NCBI GenBank assembly: GCA_024638765.1
Contig: JAHEJT010000006.1
Location: 1-64,000 of the forward strand
Direction of reading: 5' to 3'
DNA: 64,000 bases
Source: Verrucomicrobiales bacterium
GTDB lineage: Bacteria > Verrucomicrobiota > Verrucomicrobiia > Verrucomicrobiales > DEV007
The notes under the pieces are model-generated. The model did not search any database, was not told the DNA's origin, and was given only the letters and a program-made list of their open reading frames with translations. Below, one piece after another: positions 36,201 to 44,200 of this stretch; positions within the stretch are counted from its first letter, which is position 1, and the number at the start of each line of letters is the position of its first letter. The translations under genes were made by a program, and so were the position numbers.

Positions 36201-36534
36201 CGGCGCCGCCGCGGAATCCGGCCGATTGGTGACGGCGTGGCGCGAAAAGCGGTTCGAAATTGTCCGGGACGACGAATGGATCTCCGGCACTTTCGATCGC
36301 GTCCTCGTAACGTGGGGGGCTTCGGATCACGGGCGTCATCCCGTTTCCGCTGAGATCGTCGATTTCAAAACCAACCGGGTCGAGTCGGAGGATGAGATCA
36401 CGGAATCCGCGGCGCATTACGGGGACCAAATGAGTCTCTATCGCGAGGCCCTCGCGCGCGTGTTGGGGATCGGAGAGGACGCGATTCGGTGTCACCTGGT
36501 CTTCACCTGGCCCTGCAGGGTCGTCGAGATCTGA
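33238..36534 (+). CDS. addA: AddA-like UvrD-family helicase-nuclease
   Basis: The protein has 1098 residues. Motif I is ASAGSGKT (about 15-22), followed by ALTFTRKAAGEF (motif Ia). Motif II is LLDEFQDTSPLQW, motif III is VGDIKQAIFAWRGGD, motif V is IHKAKGLTFD and motif VI is LYVALTRAKF. A C-terminal PD-(D/E)XK nuclease follows (GTFDRVLV, then EIVDFKTNRVE and YGDQMSLYREAL). It is the ATP-driven helicase and one of the two nucleases of an AddAB-like complex that resects broken DNA ends. It overlaps its AddB-like partner by 4 bp. Its last 43 bp overlap the end of the convergent EEP-phosphoesterase gene, leaving no room for a terminator. Confidence 0.9.
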   Translation: MTKTLPVVKNEMIRASAGSGKTYRLTNRFIRLMALGVEPEHLIALTFTRKAAGEFFDEILNKLAAAARDPAHAAALAGSEDFEMPDFDSGQARVLLRKLVERMHLLSLGTLDSFFNRILRSFPAEFGLSKQFEILQEFEKAAARQEVFAGLFREIDNREEFIEEFRLATFGGEERSLKKKLDDFVQQYHLLYLRAPDEELWGDQEKIWDGGCPYLDAVEIDIEKECEALEPFLEYSGTLHKSAVKSWKAFFDLVRRYYPGYVRGGQCKTLVQNLLTVYPEMRAGETVIVKNHKDHEIMPDAGRHLARLLDWFMYCELKPHFEKTRGLYRVMRRFENSYHARVRRAGRLGFDDVQRILAGSGPEPGPALSQFEREERHLRIDYRLDGRYGHWLLDEFQDTSPLQWRVIENLVDEVVQDASGQRSFFCVGDIKQAIFAWRGGDSRLFEQVHRRYNNEGAGPLHEEHMEESWRSSPVILDVVNRVFGDRELLAGFFPGHKTFVQRWSESFDEHTTHYGDRVGWVQLINAVKPEGEKSTPGECRYEIVRALLDDLRPHERGLSCAVLVRTNPDGAQVTDYLRRKSRVPVVFESDTEIGNDHPLGATFISLLHFSAHPADTFAWKHVSMTPPFARLGAHALPRAREELAVETLSTVYDLGFAAVLERWVRRLEEAGVTLDSYGANRLQSLTRAAREFDFTGNRRVEDFLAYLRAFTSREVPAAGVVQVMTIHKAKGLTFDLVLVADIEGNDITSIGSMGLTAHVNEEREAEWVLSFPRKDVCDADPVLREARRKIENEDAFEELCTLYVALTRAKFANYIITSPENGKANLRSIVAAALADGEAVERKFGAQAACVLHESGNADWFEDEEVHAAGKAASEKREEQAADLQTPVTATRQFAPLRRRFPSRLLKRHDFTDSGRWFHRRGGRAAAYGTLVHSLLEQIEWLEETGEKELRELWTRTVDLDADEAGAAQDEALQALAAPAIRAFFTQTGAAAESGRLVTAWREKRFEIVRDDEWISGTFDRVLVTWGASDHGRHPVSAEIVDFKTNRVESEDEITESAAHYGDQMSLYREALARVLGIGEDAIRCHLVFTWPCRVVEI

Positions 36535-37514
36535 TCTTCAGCGGTCTCTGACGGAGGAGCCTTGAACGTGACATCAATCACCAGGGCGCGATGTCCGCGA
36601 AAGGAAAGGCGCTTCGGGGTGCAGCGCAGCACTCGCACCGTGGGCCCGGTCCACACCTGGTCCAGTGAATGCACGGGAAAATAGGAAGGCCAGGTTTCCG
36701 CCCATCCGACTCCCGCCGCTTCGAACGCGGGGGTGAGGATTTCGCGAAAGGGGCGCAAATGCACCGAATCGACCGGCGTATTGAAGTCTCCCATTAAGAT
36801 GAAATTCTTGTCCCCGGGAAGGGTCCGGATGTAATCCGCCAGTTCTCCAAAGGATTGCTTGCGAGAGTAAGTCGGAGTGGAGCGTTGATCCAGAAGGGCC
36901 ACATGCAGCAGGAGATCGTCCTGCCGGAGTTCCACCTCCGTGAGCGCGGAGTTACGCTTATCGAAATAGCGGGCCACCCGGCGGTGCAATCTCCCCTGGT
37001 GAAGCATCAGCATTGAGTGTGGCAGCATTTGGATCTGGTGGTCCGGGAAAAGATCGCCGTAAACGCGAATCTGTCGACCCCAGTCGACGTTCCCTTCAAT
37101 CAGCGCAATTATGTCCGGCTCCAGCTTGCAGATGTCTTCGGCGGCCTCTTCCAAGGGCACGAATTCGTAGGTGTCCGCAGTCCAGAAGACGATCCGAAAC
37201 GGCGTGCTTTCTTGTGCCCTCAAGGCGGATTCGTGGGCGCCTGGGGGCTCCAGCGTGAGGCGGTAAGACTGGTGCATCCATACGAAGAGAAGCGCCAGCA
37301 TCAGCGTCAGCATTGCGAGAAATCCCGGCTGCTGACGGCGGAAGGCGCGCGTCACTGTTTCGGGAACGAGAAGCGCAATCAAGACCGGCCACGGTGTCAT
37401 ATAATACACCAGGGAGATGACAGGATAAGCGTCCCTCAGAGTGACGCGGACGAGGAGACCGAGCACGAAAATCGCGGCACAGGACCGGCGCAAAAATTTC
37501 CAGGCGCGCTGCAT
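36492..37514 (-). CDS. Membrane-anchored endonuclease/exonuclease/phosphatase (EEP) family protein
   Basis: The protein has 340 residues from the ATG at 37514. The open frame continues to 37640, but the upstream part reads like noncoding repeat sequence (SPLPGGGAGPGESP), so the later ATG is preferred. Two or three transmembrane helices span about residues 10-85 (FLRRSCAAIFVLGLLVRV, FLAMLTLMLALLFVWM). The EEP domain follows, with IALIEGN (metal Glu), ILMGDFNTP, HSLDQVW and the C-terminal GHRALVIDV (catalytic His). These are Mg-dependent phosphoesterases, often acting on phospholipids, nucleotides or DNA in the periplasm. The substrate is unknown. The gene overlaps the end of the AddA-like gene by 43 bp. 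Confidence 0.82.
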   Translation of the reverse strand: MQRAWKFLRRSCAAIFVLGLLVRVTLRDAYPVISLVYYMTPWPVLIALLVPETVTRAFRRQQPGFLAMLTLMLALLFVWMHQSYRLTLEPPGAHESALRAQESTPFRIVFWTADTYEFVPLEEAAEDICKLEPDIIALIEGNVDWGRQIRVYGDLFPDHQIQMLPHSMLMLHQGRLHRRVARYFDKRNSALTEVELRQDDLLLHVALLDQRSTPTYSRKQSFGELADYIRTLPGDKNFILMGDFNTPVDSVHLRPFREILTPAFEAAGVGWAETWPSYFPVHSLDQVWTGPTVRVLRCTPKRLSFRGHRALVIDVTFKAPPSETAEDQISTTLQGQVKTR

Positions 37515-37685
37515 CGTTACTCGTAGTCTCGAAAATGCGGGCAAGGGACTCTCGCCCGGACCGGCGCCTCCCCCCGGAAGGGGCGAGGTTAAGAGCGAAG
37601 ATCCCTTGAAAATCGGGTTTTTGCGAAACTTTTTGGTCAAAATTGTTTTTAACCAAATAGAAAGGAGCGTATCCTTTCTCGACTC

Positions 37686-38534
37686 ATGATTTTCCTAAAG
37701 GACAGAAGCGTTCTCCGGCAATCCCGATTAAATGCGCCGAGGCAGGTTGGCGCGCTGACGGTGTTTGCTGCGGCGGTTCTCGTCGTGGTTTTGGCTCCTT
37801 CTGGGGCCCTGGCGCAGGAGAATCCCGCGGGATCCGGCGCCCGGAACGCGGACCGGCCCGGGGATCGTGCGCCGCGCACCGCGCCCAAGATGCAGAAGAA
37901 GCGGCCCGGCTCGCTTGGTGGCGGGGGGGGGCGTGATGTCATGAGTGTTCTCACGGACGAACAACGCAAGCGTGTGCGCCAAGTCCTGGAACAAGTCTGG
38001 CAGACGCCCGAGGTCCTCGCCGCGAGGGAAAACGTGCAAACCGCGACCGAAGAGTATCGTGTGGCCCTGAAGACCGCGGTGGATCGCGTCGATCCCGAGG
38101 TCGGCAAACTCATGAGCAAGCTGCACGATTACAGCCGCTCCCAGGCACTCCGGAACCAATACGACGAATTCAAGAAACGTCGCGGGCCCATGGGACCCGG
38201 AGGCGGGCCCGGTGGTCCGCCCCGTCCTGGAATGAGGGATCGCGATATGGCGCCCAACGGAAACGGTCCCTTCGGAGGACTTCCGGACTTTTTTCGTAAT
38301 CTCACTGAAGAACAGAAGAAAATCTTTCTCGAGGCACGCCGGCGCGCCGAAGAAAGCGAAGAATTGCGTGTCCTGCGGGAGCAATTCCTGGGCACGACCG
38401 ACCGGGAAGCCCGGTTCCGTCTGCAAATCAAGCACCGGCGTCTGCTGCGGGATGAGATGCTCCGCATCGATCCCAGGATCGCGGACTTTACTCCGAAGGT
38501 GAATCCTTCTCCAGCCGGCCCCGCGAAACCTTAG
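37686..38534 (+). CDS. Secreted Spy/CpxP-like protein with two LTxxQ motifs (tentative)
   Basis: The protein has 282 residues. A cleavable signal peptide ends near ALAQ (residue 44). Then comes a disordered Gly/Arg/Pro-rich stretch with a run of five Gly, and two helical segments each starting with an LTxxQ motif: LTDEQRKRVRQVLEQ (about 89-103) and LTEEQKKIFLEARRRAEESE (about 207-226). LTxxQ motifs are the hallmark of Spy/CpxP periplasmic chaperones and stress sensors, so this may be a related protein, but spacing and length differ (Spy is about 160 residues). A second low-complexity PMGPGGGPGGPPRPGM linker separates the two helical halves. No partner kinase is adjacent; the identification is inference. 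Confidence 0.6.
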   Translation: MIFLKDRSVLRQSRLNAPRQVGALTVFAAAVLVVVLAPSGALAQENPAGSGARNADRPGDRAPRTAPKMQKKRPGSLGGGGGRDVMSVLTDEQRKRVRQVLEQVWQTPEVLAARENVQTATEEYRVALKTAVDRVDPEVGKLMSKLHDYSRSQALRNQYDEFKKRRGPMGPGGGPGGPPRPGMRDRDMAPNGNGPFGGLPDFFRNLTEEQKKIFLEARRRAEESEELRVLREQFLGTTDREARFRLQIKHRRLLRDEMLRIDPRIADFTPKVNPSPAGPAKP

Positions 38535-38576
38535 GGCCGCTCTCGAATCCCGCCGCCCTGGAGGCGTGCGCTGCCA

Positions 38577-39323
38577 TCAGGGCTGCGCGTCGTCTTTCTC
38601 GAGATCCAGCTTCTTCAGCTTCGGACGGATCACCGCCTGGCAATACCCGCCAAAGGGATTCTTCGCGAAGTAATCCTGGTGATATTCTTCCGCGGGATAA
38701 AAATCGGGCGCCGGGAGGATCTGGGTCACGACGGGATCTTCGGAAGTTTTCACCGACTCAATCACCGCCTTCGATTTTTCAGCTGCATTTTTCTGGGCGT
38801 CATTGTGATAGAAAATCGCTGACCGATACTGGGCGCCCACGTCTGCGCCCTGGCGGTTGAGAGTGGTCGGATCGTGCATCTGCCAGAACCAGTCGAGCAG
38901 CGCTTCATATTTGATCCTAGATGGATCGTATTCCACCTGGACCGCCTCCGCGTGATTATTCGGATCTTCTTTGCGCGCCGGATCGCAGACTTGTTCGTAT
39001 GTGGGATTCGCGTAGTTACCGCCGGTGTACCCGGACACCGCCCCGATCACGCCGTCGAGTTGTTCGAAGACCGCTTCCACACACCAGAAACATCCGCCCG
39101 CAAACGTTGCGATCTCCGTCTTGGCGACTGTGGGAGCTTCCTCTGGTGTGGCGGACTCGACAGGAGCGGCCTGCGCTTTCTTGGGCATGGGAAACGGATT
39201 ATCCAGATCGTCCATGGTGTTGGCAGATTCGTTATCCCGGGAGCACGCCGTCAGCAAAAGGAGCAGTGTGGTTCCCGTGACAAACAGTACAATGGACCGG
39301 CCGTGCGATTGAAGAATTTTCAT
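38577..39323 (-). CDS. msrA: Peptide-methionine (S)-S-oxide reductase, lipoprotein form
   Basis: The protein has 248 residues. It starts with a signal peptide ending in a lipobox (LLLLTAC, Cys27), so it is lipid-anchored in the cell envelope. A 40-residue Pro/Ala/Glu-rich linker leads to the MsrA domain. The catalytic Cys is Cys78 in GGCFWCVEAVFEQLDGV, followed by GYTGGNYANPTYEQVC, HAEAVQVEYDP, FWQMHDPT, YRSAIFY and EYHQDYFAKNP. It reduces S-sulfoxides of oxidised methionine in surface proteins. Only the A form is present; no MsrB domain is fused. It converges on the Spy-like gene, with 42 bp between stop codons. Confidence 0.92.
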   Translation of the reverse strand: MKILQSHGRSIVLFVTGTTLLLLLTACSRDNESANTMDDLDNPFPMPKKAQAAPVESATPEEAPTVAKTEIATFAGGCFWCVEAVFEQLDGVIGAVSGYTGGNYANPTYEQVCDPARKEDPNNHAEAVQVEYDPSRIKYEALLDWFWQMHDPTTLNRQGADVGAQYRSAIFYHNDAQKNAAEKSKAVIESVKTSEDPVVTQILPAPDFYPAEEYHQDYFAKNPFGGYCQAVIRPKLKKLDLEKDDAQP

Positions 39324-39561
39324 GCGTTAAGTCGGACTTCGGGTTCGGGATCTAAGGTCCGCATATTGCGCGACTCGTTCTCTGCGTGGGTCTCATGAAA
39401 GATCGCCCAGGCAACCGGCACCCACTCCCCAGGGTCCCTTCCCCGGTGTTTAGTACCATCACCGCGCCCCGATGTCAAAGACGCCCGGGAGGCCCCAGTG
39501 CGCGGGCGCCCGATCGTCCGACGACCCGCGTCTGCGGAGGCGCGCGTTGTCAGTCCCGGTC

Positions 39562-41184
39562 TTAGGCCACCTGCTGGGGAAGAAAGTCGAGGTTGGCGGC
39601 CGGGTCAAAGGGATCGGTGAAGTTCGGTAAATTGGGAAAGATCGAGTTGTTCAGTTCGGAAGTTCCCGCTCCGAACCAATTGGCCAGCCGGGCGGAAAAC
39701 TGTTCCGTCGAAGTCGAAGGAATCCAGCGCCCCCGGCTGTTGTTCGGCACCGCGTCCGGGCCGCCGACCTCGAGCGCGGGGAACGATCCGAAGAACCGGC
39801 CGCCATCGACTCCTCCATTGAGAAGGTTTTGCTGCGCCTGGACGGCGCCGCCGAAGACGAAGGTGTGCGTGCCCCAGGCGTGATCGGTTCCGGAACTGCC
39901 GAAGCTGTCGCCGTTGGGCGTCCAGGTGCGATCGAAATCAGACATTTCGAAGCCCACGACCTGGTCGTAGGAGAAAGAATCGTTGTTGGCGAATAAGGCG
40001 TAATCTTCCATCGTCTGGTTGAACGCGCCCACTGCGGCGTCGAGATCGCCAAGCAGGTTGGGCTGGTTCGAATTGATATTGTTGTGGTTGTCGTACCCGC
40101 CCTGGTCGCAGAAGAACATTTGCCGCTCGTTCCCCAGGCACTTGCGTCCGATAATGAGCCGGGCGATCACTTTGAGTTCATTGGCGATTCCGCTGGTGGC
40201 GCCGAGCGTGCTGAAGATAGCGTTGACATCGAACCCGATGTAATCGGGGCTGGACGGATTGGTCTGGGCGAGGGCCGTGCCAATGAGCTCCCGGCTGTCG
40301 ATGGAACGCTTGAGCACATTGTGATAACTGGCGTCGATCACATGCGTCACCGGGTAATTCATGAGATCGAGCGCCGCTTTGTAGCGGCGATTGTTGTCGT
40401 TGGTGGGGTTATCCGGATTGGGATTGCTGCCGACACCGGAGATCCCGACGACATTGCCGGAGGAATTCACGGTATACTGATTTAATTGGCTGCCGCCGGG
40501 CGTAACCAGGAAGTCGACGTTCCCGGAGGTCGTCATCAGCATGGAGGTTTGGCTGGATGTGTTAACGGAATTAAGCAGATCCGCGACACGGCCGCCCCAG
40601 CCGGAAATGAAGGGTTTATCGGAAATGCCGGACATCCATTCGTTGACTTGGTCGGAATGCGAGAAAAGCTGCATCGGGAGAGGCACGTCACGGTAATTGG
40701 CGGGCGTGGTCGGGACCGCGAGCGTGGAGACATTGTTGACCCAAGCAAGTTTGCCCTGGGAAAAGAGGCTGGTCATCTGCTGGCAACTGGGATGCATACC
40801 GAATTTGGCATCAGCCCCGCTGAGGTTGCGCGGAGAAATCTGGGTGCCGTTGCGTTCCACGGACGGCAAGGTGGAGGAATTAATTTCTTCCGAAATGAAC
40901 TCGGGCACTCCCACGATGCCGCGATCGTTCTTGTATCCCGCTGCATACGGATGATTGCCGATGGGAATCAGCATGTTGTTCATGTCGCATCCCCCACGGA
41001 GAAAGATACAAACCATCGCCTTGTAATTGGAAAGATTCATGCCGGAGGTGTCGGCCACCGCGGAATTGATGAGGCGCATGTTGATCAATGCTTGGGTCAT
41101 GCCCGCGAGGCCGAGGGATACGCCGGCGGAACGCTTGAGAAAGGCACGGCGGTTGAATCGGAAGATATCTTCGTGTTTGCTCAT
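39562..41184 (-). CDS. DUF1501 protein paired with the DUF1800 gene
   Basis: The protein has 540 residues from the ATG at 41184, preceded by AGAGAA. An ATG at 41214 has no plausible ribosome site. The twin-arginine-type leader is NRRAFLKRSAGVSLGLAGM. The protein has metal-superfamily blocks such as YDNHNNINSN (in the place where other members have WDTH), EMSDFDRTWTPNGD and DHAWGTHTFVFGG. It follows the DUF1800 gene after 41 bp and is surely co-transcribed with it; such DUF1800/DUF1501 pairs are common in several phyla. Function unknown. Confidence 0.9.
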   Translation of the reverse strand: MSKHEDIFRFNRRAFLKRSAGVSLGLAGMTQALINMRLINSAVADTSGMNLSNYKAMVCIFLRGGCDMNNMLIPIGNHPYAAGYKNDRGIVGVPEFISEEINSSTLPSVERNGTQISPRNLSGADAKFGMHPSCQQMTSLFSQGKLAWVNNVSTLAVPTTPANYRDVPLPMQLFSHSDQVNEWMSGISDKPFISGWGGRVADLLNSVNTSSQTSMLMTTSGNVDFLVTPGGSQLNQYTVNSSGNVVGISGVGSNPNPDNPTNDNNRRYKAALDLMNYPVTHVIDASYHNVLKRSIDSRELIGTALAQTNPSSPDYIGFDVNAIFSTLGATSGIANELKVIARLIIGRKCLGNERQMFFCDQGGYDNHNNINSNQPNLLGDLDAAVGAFNQTMEDYALFANNDSFSYDQVVGFEMSDFDRTWTPNGDSFGSSGTDHAWGTHTFVFGGAVQAQQNLLNGGVDGGRFFGSFPALEVGGPDAVPNNSRGRWIPSTSTEQFSARLANWFGAGTSELNNSIFPNLPNFTDPFDPAANLDFLPQQVA

Positions 41185-41225
41185 GGTTCTCTGCTTGTCT
41201 TTGATCGATCTCATTGCCGGTTAAA

Positions 41226-44200
41226 TTATTTGCGCACCACGAAATCGGAGCACTGTTGGATGAGCCATAACGCATCCTTCAATTTTTCGCGTGGGCGGCT
41301 GTCGGAACCCGGCGGATCTGCGGGGGTTGATTCATTGGCGACCACGAGATCGACGATGATCTCGAGGGGATTCGGGCCGGGGGCGTCGATGTCTGGATCG
41401 CCCGGGTCGGGATCGACGTCGTCGTCACTGTGGTCGTAGGTGTAATTGGAGTGCAGGCGCCCGGCCATCAACATCATGTCGAGCCTGCGAATGAGTTCCT
41501 TGTCCCGGTCGAGTTCGGATCCGAAACTTGAGTCGGGATAGAGCCCGCGCCCGCCGGAAGCGACGGGTGCGATCCAGTGTTCCATGGGGATTCGGACATT
41601 GTCGACGGTGCTGTTGTCGTATGGTCCTTCATTGGCGAAGACGCCGATCTCATCTTCCATGCCTTCAAGACTTTGTCCACTCGGGTAATTGCGCGCCAAG
41701 TTCTCCAGGTAATTGATGTTCTGGATCACTGTCAACTCGCTCACCAATTCCATTTCCGGCGCCACCAGTCCGGCCAGGGCCACATCGTTCGGCGCGTAAT
41801 GCGGCAGTTGGAAGCTGAATACGGTCGCTTCCTTGAAGGGCGATATCGTCAACGAATCGCTGCTGCTGCTGTCGGTTTCTCTAAATCGAAAGACACAATC
41901 CATTTCGAAATTATCCGCTTGAGTGGCCGGATATCCGTAAGACGCGAACTCGGCCGCGCCGGGATAATCGGGGGCCGGGGTCGTGACCGGCGGGAACCCT
42001 GGATCGGCGCGGTCTTCGATTTGCAAATGCGAATGCGCTTCCATCGTCCGGATGAGCTTGAATTCGGCTTCCAGCGCGGTGAGCTTTTTCCCGTGGCGAT
42101 CCAGCGACGCCGTCACCAGGTCGCGCGCTTCCGGATGAAGGAGAATGGTCTTGATAGCAGCGCCTAAATCGCCTTCGCCGCCCCCGGCCACATCGACGCC
42201 GCCGTCGAAGTCGCTGTCGAACCCGTCTCTAAACGCTTTGGCGACGTGATAAACGTAATCTGCGCTGGGATTGCTGGTGATAAACCTCTGGATGAGCCGG
42301 TAAGCGATGAAAGCGGGCGTGCTGGCGTGACTGGAAGCGGGATTATTGGGATCACCCGTGAAGTCGTTGAGCGTGTTTCCGTCCAGGACGCCTGCGAACC
42401 AGTCGAGCGAGTCCGAGACGTCTTTGACGCTGCGTTCTTGATCGCTTAAGCCAAGCCCGGTGTTGTTGATGCTCCTTCCGCCTGCAATGTCAAAGGGGTC
42501 CGCCGCCCCGGTAAAGTGATCGACGCCGTTGTCGTGCCTGTCCGGGAACATTCCCATGCGGCGATTATATGCCCAGTCAATGTACTTGTTTGCCGGATTA
42601 CGATTGAAGTTGTCGTTGACGAGAGGGGTGTGCCAGAGATCGTTTTCTTCAAGCTGGGTGTTGGCGGTGCCGTCCGGATCGTTGACATAATGACTGAAGC
42701 TCTGGCCCGTGAGAATGCGTGAGAGCTCGGTGATATGATCGATATTATAGGTCGGAGCCGGTAAACCGGTCGCGCCGGAGAGCTTGAGATCGCCGTTGAG
42801 ATGTAACTCAAAGAGGCCGATCGTAAACAGCTGCATCACCTCGCGGGCCAGGTTTTCATCCGGGGAAAAGAGAGCGAAATCGTCCGAGGTATCTCCCGGC
42901 GTATCGTTGTCGTCGTAAATGGCTCTTTGATTCTTCAGGCTGCTGAGATAGCTGCCCATCTGGGGGCTCCACACCACCCAATCGATGACGTCGCGGTATT
43001 TGCCGAAGGCGTGGTAATTCAGCTGATCCTGGTAATTGGCCGCGCCCAGGTGATAGTCCTCGATCTCATCCAATTCCTCGGAGACCACGTTGACCTGTTG
43101 CAATGCGTACCCCATCTTCTGGCGCAGCTGATCCCTCGCATTAAGCATGAGAGTGAAGAGCCCACGGCGGCGGTTGTCGTGATCGACATCCCCGAGGCCG
43201 TTGTAACTGCCGCTGCTTCCGACGGTTATCTCGTCGGGTCCGAGCGGATAAGGTCCCGTCGGTATCCACAGTTCGGGATCCGGGTTACTCCGGTCAATCA
43301 TCGGATAGACTCCGGGTTCAGGCGGAGTCCCGATGGTCCGCTGGTTGCTGCCCCCTGAGTTCAGAGTGAACGGCTGGAAATGCGTCGCACTGTAGAAGCC
43401 GCGCATTTTCCATTCCATGAAATCGGCTGCGATGGTGTAATCGAGGAGCCATGTCTGATCGAGGGTTGCCTGGGCGTCGATCCATTTCGCAAACTCGGTG
43501 ATGCGACTGTAATTGGGATCAAAGTCGGGATTTGCCGGATTGGTGCGCGCGTCCTCGATGGCGGCTTTGATCGCGGCAACCTCCCCCATTTTCGCGCCGA
43601 AGGTGGCTTGATCGAGAAACCGCCAGATGTCGCGCTCCAGATCGTTTCCGGACAGCAGTGGCAGGGGATAGCCGATGTCACCCTGGGTCGGCGGATCCGG
43701 CGGATCGATGGAGCCGCCGGCCGGCTCCAGGAACGCCCAGATTTCACCCGCCTGGTTGTCCCCGGTATGAATGTTGAGATACATCGGGCTTTCGCCGTTC
43801 TGCGCGAAAAGAGAATCAATCTGCCGCTGTGCCGTCAGTCCTCCGGAGAAAACGATATCCCAGGGATAGCCGCCCAGCTCCCCGATAAAGGGCTCCGAGA
43901 TGCTCTCGCCTGGGACATTGGTGATTTCATAGATGATGGGGCCGGCGCTGGGGCCCGCGTTGGACTTATGGACATGCGAATCGACCTGGATAGAGGTGAG
44001 GTTGTTGAACTGGTTCCAGATGCGCACTTGATTCTTCCCGCCGTTGACCCGGGCTGAGACGAAACCGTTTCCGACGCTGGGAACCACAGCTTTGTCATCC
44101 TGGCTGAAGCTTCCCACCAACAGCGTTTCTTGCTCAGGGATGTCCTGCGCGTCGTAAACGTGGCAATCGGCAAAATCGTTGGCTCCGACGTCGTACCCCG

